In this document: positions 62,353 through 64,000 of the stretch, piece by piece
Numbering within the stretch: position 1 is the stretch's first letter
Layout: the number at the start of each line of letters is the position of its first letter
From: Xylophilus ampelinus
Lineage (GTDB): Bacteria > Pseudomonadota > Gammaproteobacteria > Burkholderiales > Burkholderiaceae_C
Direction of reading: 5' to 3'
Assembly: GCF_901875635.1 (NCBI RefSeq)
Contig: NZ_CABFMN010000072.1
Coordinates: forward strand, 25,916 to 89,915
DNA: 64,000 nucleotides
Program-made: the position numbers and the translations under genes
The notes under the pieces: generated by a model
The model's database searches: none
The model's input: the letters and a program-made list of their open reading frames with translations, nothing else
Told to the model about the DNA's origin: nothing

Positions 62353-62793
62353 ATGCCCTTCTCCCCCCGTTCCCTGCGCCCCGTCCTGCAACGCGGCTTC
62401 ACGCTCATCGAGCTGATGGTGGTGCTGGTCATCATCGGCGTGCTGGCTGCGCTGATCGTGCCGAACGTGATCGACCGCGCCGACGACGCCCGCACCACCG
62501 CCGCGCGCACCGACGTCAACAACCTGATGAATGCGCTGAAGATGTACCGGCTGGACAACCAGCGCTACCCGACGGCCGAACAGGGCCTGCAGGCGCTGGT
62601 GCAGCGGCCCACGGTCGGCCCCGCGGCCCCGAACTGGAAGCCCTACATCGACAAGCTGCCCAACGACCCCTGGGGCCGCCCGTACCAGTACATGAACCCC
62701 GGCATCAAGGGCGAGATCGACGTGCTGTCGCTGGGCGCAGACGGGCAGGCCGGCGGCGAAGGCAAGAATGCCGACATCGGCAGCTGGCAATAG
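62353..62793 (+). CDS. gspG: Type II secretion major pseudopilin GspG
   Basis: 146 residues. Prepilin peptidase site RGFTLIELMVVLVIIGVLAA at residues about 15-34. The GspG signature follows: NQRYPTAEQGLQALVQRP, DPWGRPYQYMNPG and DVLSLGADGQAGGEG (calcium-site aspartates). The ATG at 62353 gives a 15-residue leader; an ATG at 62296 would lengthen it. Confidence 0.94.
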   Translation: MPFSPRSLRPVLQRGFTLIELMVVLVIIGVLAALIVPNVIDRADDARTTAARTDVNNLMNALKMYRLDNQRYPTAEQGLQALVQRPTVGPAAPNWKPYIDKLPNDPWGRPYQYMNPGIKGEIDVLSLGADGQAGGEGKNADIGSWQ

Positions 62794-63331
62794 CAGGCCC
62801 GGTGCGTCCACCGCCCCGCACCTTCTTTGCTACGAAAATCATAGCGCTTCGCGCAAGCGGGACGGGCGCTACAGCCATTTTTTCTTCAAGAATCGACGTC
62901 TCGGCTTCACGCTGATCGAGCTGCTGGTGGTGATCGCGATCATCGCCTTCGCCACCGCCGGCGTGAGCTTCGCCATCCGCGACACCAGCCAGTCCGCGCT
63001 TGACCGGGAAGCCGAGCGGCTCGCCGCGCTGTTCGAGGCGGCGCGCGCGCAATCCCGTGCCAGCGGCGTGGCCGTGCGCTGGCGCCTGACGGCAGACGGC
63101 TTCGCATTCGACGGCCTACCGCCGCAGACGCTGCCCACGCAATGGCAGCAGCCGGGCTTCGCCGCGCTGCTGCTGGACGGCAATGGGCGCGCCCTTCCCG
63201 TGCTGCAACTCGGGCCCGAGCCCATCATCGCCGCGCAGCAGGTGCTGCTGAGCACCGAGGGGCCGCCGGCCCGCAGCCTGCGCATCGCCACCGACGGCCT
63301 GCGGCCGTTCACCGTGCAGCCGGTGCCATGA
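62768..63331 (+). CDS. gspH: Type II secretion minor pseudopilin GspH
   Basis: 187 residues if it starts at the only in-frame ATG (62768), which overlaps gspG by 26 bp. The pseudopilin site LGFTLIELLVVIAIIAFAT follows after 45 residues, a far longer leader than normal. Residues about 20-42 of it are encoded by a dispersed repeat (62825-62894). No ATG, GTG or TTG lies closer in this frame. Either the long leader is real, or a non-standard start is used. The rest (SQSALDREAERLAALFEAAR, VRWRLTADGFAFDG) is normal GspH. Confidence 0.82.
   Translation: MPTSAAGNSRPGASTAPHLLCYENHSASRKRDGRYSHFFFKNRRLGFTLIELLVVIAIIAFATAGVSFAIRDTSQSALDREAERLAALFEAARAQSRASGVAVRWRLTADGFAFDGLPPQTLPTQWQQPGFAALLLDGNGRALPVLQLGPEPIIAAQQVLLSTEGPPARSLRIATDGLRPFTVQPVP
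62825..62894 (-). repeat. Dispersed repeat copy 5, in the leader of gspH
   Basis: On the minus strand it shows CTTGAAGAAAAAATGGCTG, TAGCGCCCGTCC, CTTGCGCG, GCTATGA and GTAGCAAAG, in the same order as copy 1. It is inserted between the end of gspG and the pseudopilin site of gspH. Confidence 0.75.
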
Positions 63332-63765
63332 GCCCCCGCCCGACTGTTGCGGAGGGGGATCGCACCGCAGGCGAAGCCGAAGGTACGCCAGCAACCCGCG
63401 ACCGCCGGCGCCGCGACCGCGGCTTCACGCTGATCGAGGTGCTGGTCGCGCTGGCGATCGTCGCCATCGCGCTGGCGGCGGGCACGCAGGCCACCAACGC
63501 CCTCACGCGCAACGCGCAACGGCAGTCCGACCTGATGCTGGCGCAGCTGTGCGCCGAGAACGAGATGGTCAAGGCACGGCTCTCGCCGCAGATGCCCGCG
63601 GTCGGCGACGCCGGCCTGACCTGCGTGCAGGCCAACACGATCTTCAACGTCACCGTGTCGACCACGCCCACGCTCAACCCCAACTTCCGTCGCGTCGACG
63701 TGCAGGTGCGCGACGAGGCGCAGTGGCCGATCCTGCGGCTGTCCACAGTGGTCGGGAGGTATTGA
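63328..63765 (+). CDS. gspI: Type II secretion minor pseudopilin GspI
   Basis: 145 residues, ATG overlapping the gspH stop by 4 bp. Prepilin site RGFTLIEVLVALAIVAIALA at residues about 32-51, after a basic leader (TRDRRRRDR). QLCAENEMVKARL and the cysteine pair later in the chain are GspI-like. It belongs to the tip complex of the pseudopilus. Confidence 0.92.
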   Translation: MSPRPTVAEGDRTAGEAEGTPATRDRRRRDRGFTLIEVLVALAIVAIALAAGTQATNALTRNAQRQSDLMLAQLCAENEMVKARLSPQMPAVGDAGLTCVQANTIFNVTVSTTPTLNPNFRRVDVQVRDEAQWPILRLSTVVGRY

Positions 63766-64000
63766 ATGAAGCCCCCCAGCTTTTCACTCGGCTTCGCCTC
63801 CTGTAACGCCGCCCCCCGGGGGGGTGCCTCGGCCGCCTTCGGAGCGGCCGGGCGGCGGCCGGGGGTGAAGCCCCCCAGCTTTTCACTCGGCTTCGGCTTC
63901 GCCTCCTGTAACGCCGCCCCCCGGGGGGGTGCCTCGGCCGCCTTCGGAGCGGCCGGGCGGCGGCCGGGGGTGAAGCCCCCCAGCTTTTCACTCGGCTTCG
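63766..64000 (+). CDS. Possible N terminus of GspJ, made of repeats, cut by the window end
   Basis: An ATG directly after the gspI stop (TGAATG) opens a frame that runs to the window end without a stop: 78 codons. It reads a repeated peptide MKPPSFSLGFASCNAAPRG... with a second copy beginning VKPPSFSLGF. gspJ is expected next in the gene order, but no pseudopilin site is reached in the window. The frame may be a chance product of a repeat whose units (99 and 105 bp) are multiples of three. Confidence 0.35.
   Translation, partial: MKPPSFSLGFASCNAAPRGGASAAFGAAGRRPGVKPPSFSLGFGFASCNAAPRGGASAAFGAAGRRPGVKPPSFSLGF
63767..64000 (+). repeat. Tandem repeat, units of 99 and 105 bp, plus a partial third
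   Basis: Units start at 63767, 63866 and 63971, each with TGAAGCCCCCCAGC. Unit 2 differs from unit 1 by an extra 6 bp (GGCTTC). Each unit holds two palindromes (CCCCCCGGGGGG and a GGCCGC/GCGGCC pair around CTTCGGA). The third unit runs out of the window. Confidence 0.92.

Noticed and set aside
63767..64000. Tandem repeat as a CRISPR array
   Set aside because: Units are about 100 bp, nearly identical over their whole length and have no variable spacers.

Overview
The window is about 64 kb of GC-rich DNA with closely packed operons and no RNA operons, phage genes or insertion-sequence transposases. Gene content (Rut pyrimidine pathway, Omp32-type porin, Coq7, type II secretion genes, many ABC transporters) and short dispersed repeats of a kind I associate with this family point to a betaproteobacterium of the Comamonadaceae, most like Variovorax or a close relative. 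The genus is inference.

Layout: (1) 1-3.8 kb, a plus-strand acyl-CoA cluster: the 3' end of an NDP-forming acyl-CoA synthetase, two crotonase-fold proteins and an aldehyde dehydrogenase. (2) 4.0-14.7 kb, a minus-strand polyol operon read from 14.7 kb down: binding protein, two permeases and ATPase of a sorbitol/mannitol-type ABC importer, long-chain polyol dehydrogenase, PfkB sugar kinase, small transaldolase-like aldolase, short-chain dehydrogenase, AraC regulator and xylulokinase. (3) 15.5-20.0 kb, rutABCDEF (uracil ring opening) with convergent rutR. rutG, the usual uracil permease gene, is absent. (4) 21.0-35.0 kb, a 14-gene plus-strand operon: three 2-oxoglutarate/Fe(II) dioxygenases, a VOC protein, two BMP-type nucleoside-binding lipoprotein-family proteins, a Nup-type ABC ATPase with two permeases, a cysteine hydrolase, and a spermidine/putrescine-type ABC importer. 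(5) 35.0-45.3 kb, sugar phosphate genes (pgi, tal, zwf) interspersed with a lipocalin, a HAD phosphatase and a ferric-ion-type ABC importer. (6) 45.4-48.2 kb, a DUF3311/sodium:solute symporter pair and a LigB-type dioxygenase with a Tat-like leader. (7) 48.3-57.1 kb, a dipeptide-type ABC operon with an M20 hydrolase, plus a second, separately terminated binding protein. (8) 57.3-61.8 kb, porin, coq7, an OsmC protein, a candidate small RNA and ilvA. (9) 61.8-64.0 kb, type II secretion gspC and gspGHI, with the probable start of gspJ buried in a tandem repeat.

The most interesting system is region 4 joined to region 3. The rutA promoter region carries a RutR-type palindrome and a sigma-54 -24/-12 element. 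The same two elements, with the sigma-54 match even better, lie in front of the dioxygenase operon. I infer one RutR- and nitrogen-controlled regulon that imports nucleosides or nucleobases by ABC transporters, trims or oxidises them with dioxygenases (thymine 7-hydroxylase or nucleoside 1'/2'-hydroxylase chemistry is possible), and passes uracil to the Rut pathway.

A second theme is repeat capture by genes. One dispersed repeat of about 68 bp occurs at least five times. It forms the signal peptide of one dipeptide-binding protein, an in-frame loop of Pgi, and the N-terminal leader of GspH. A different 99/105-bp tandem repeat follows gspI directly and stays open in frame from an ATG to the window end.

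Gene-free stretches over 300 bp: only 15266-15623 (rut control region). All other gaps are shorter.
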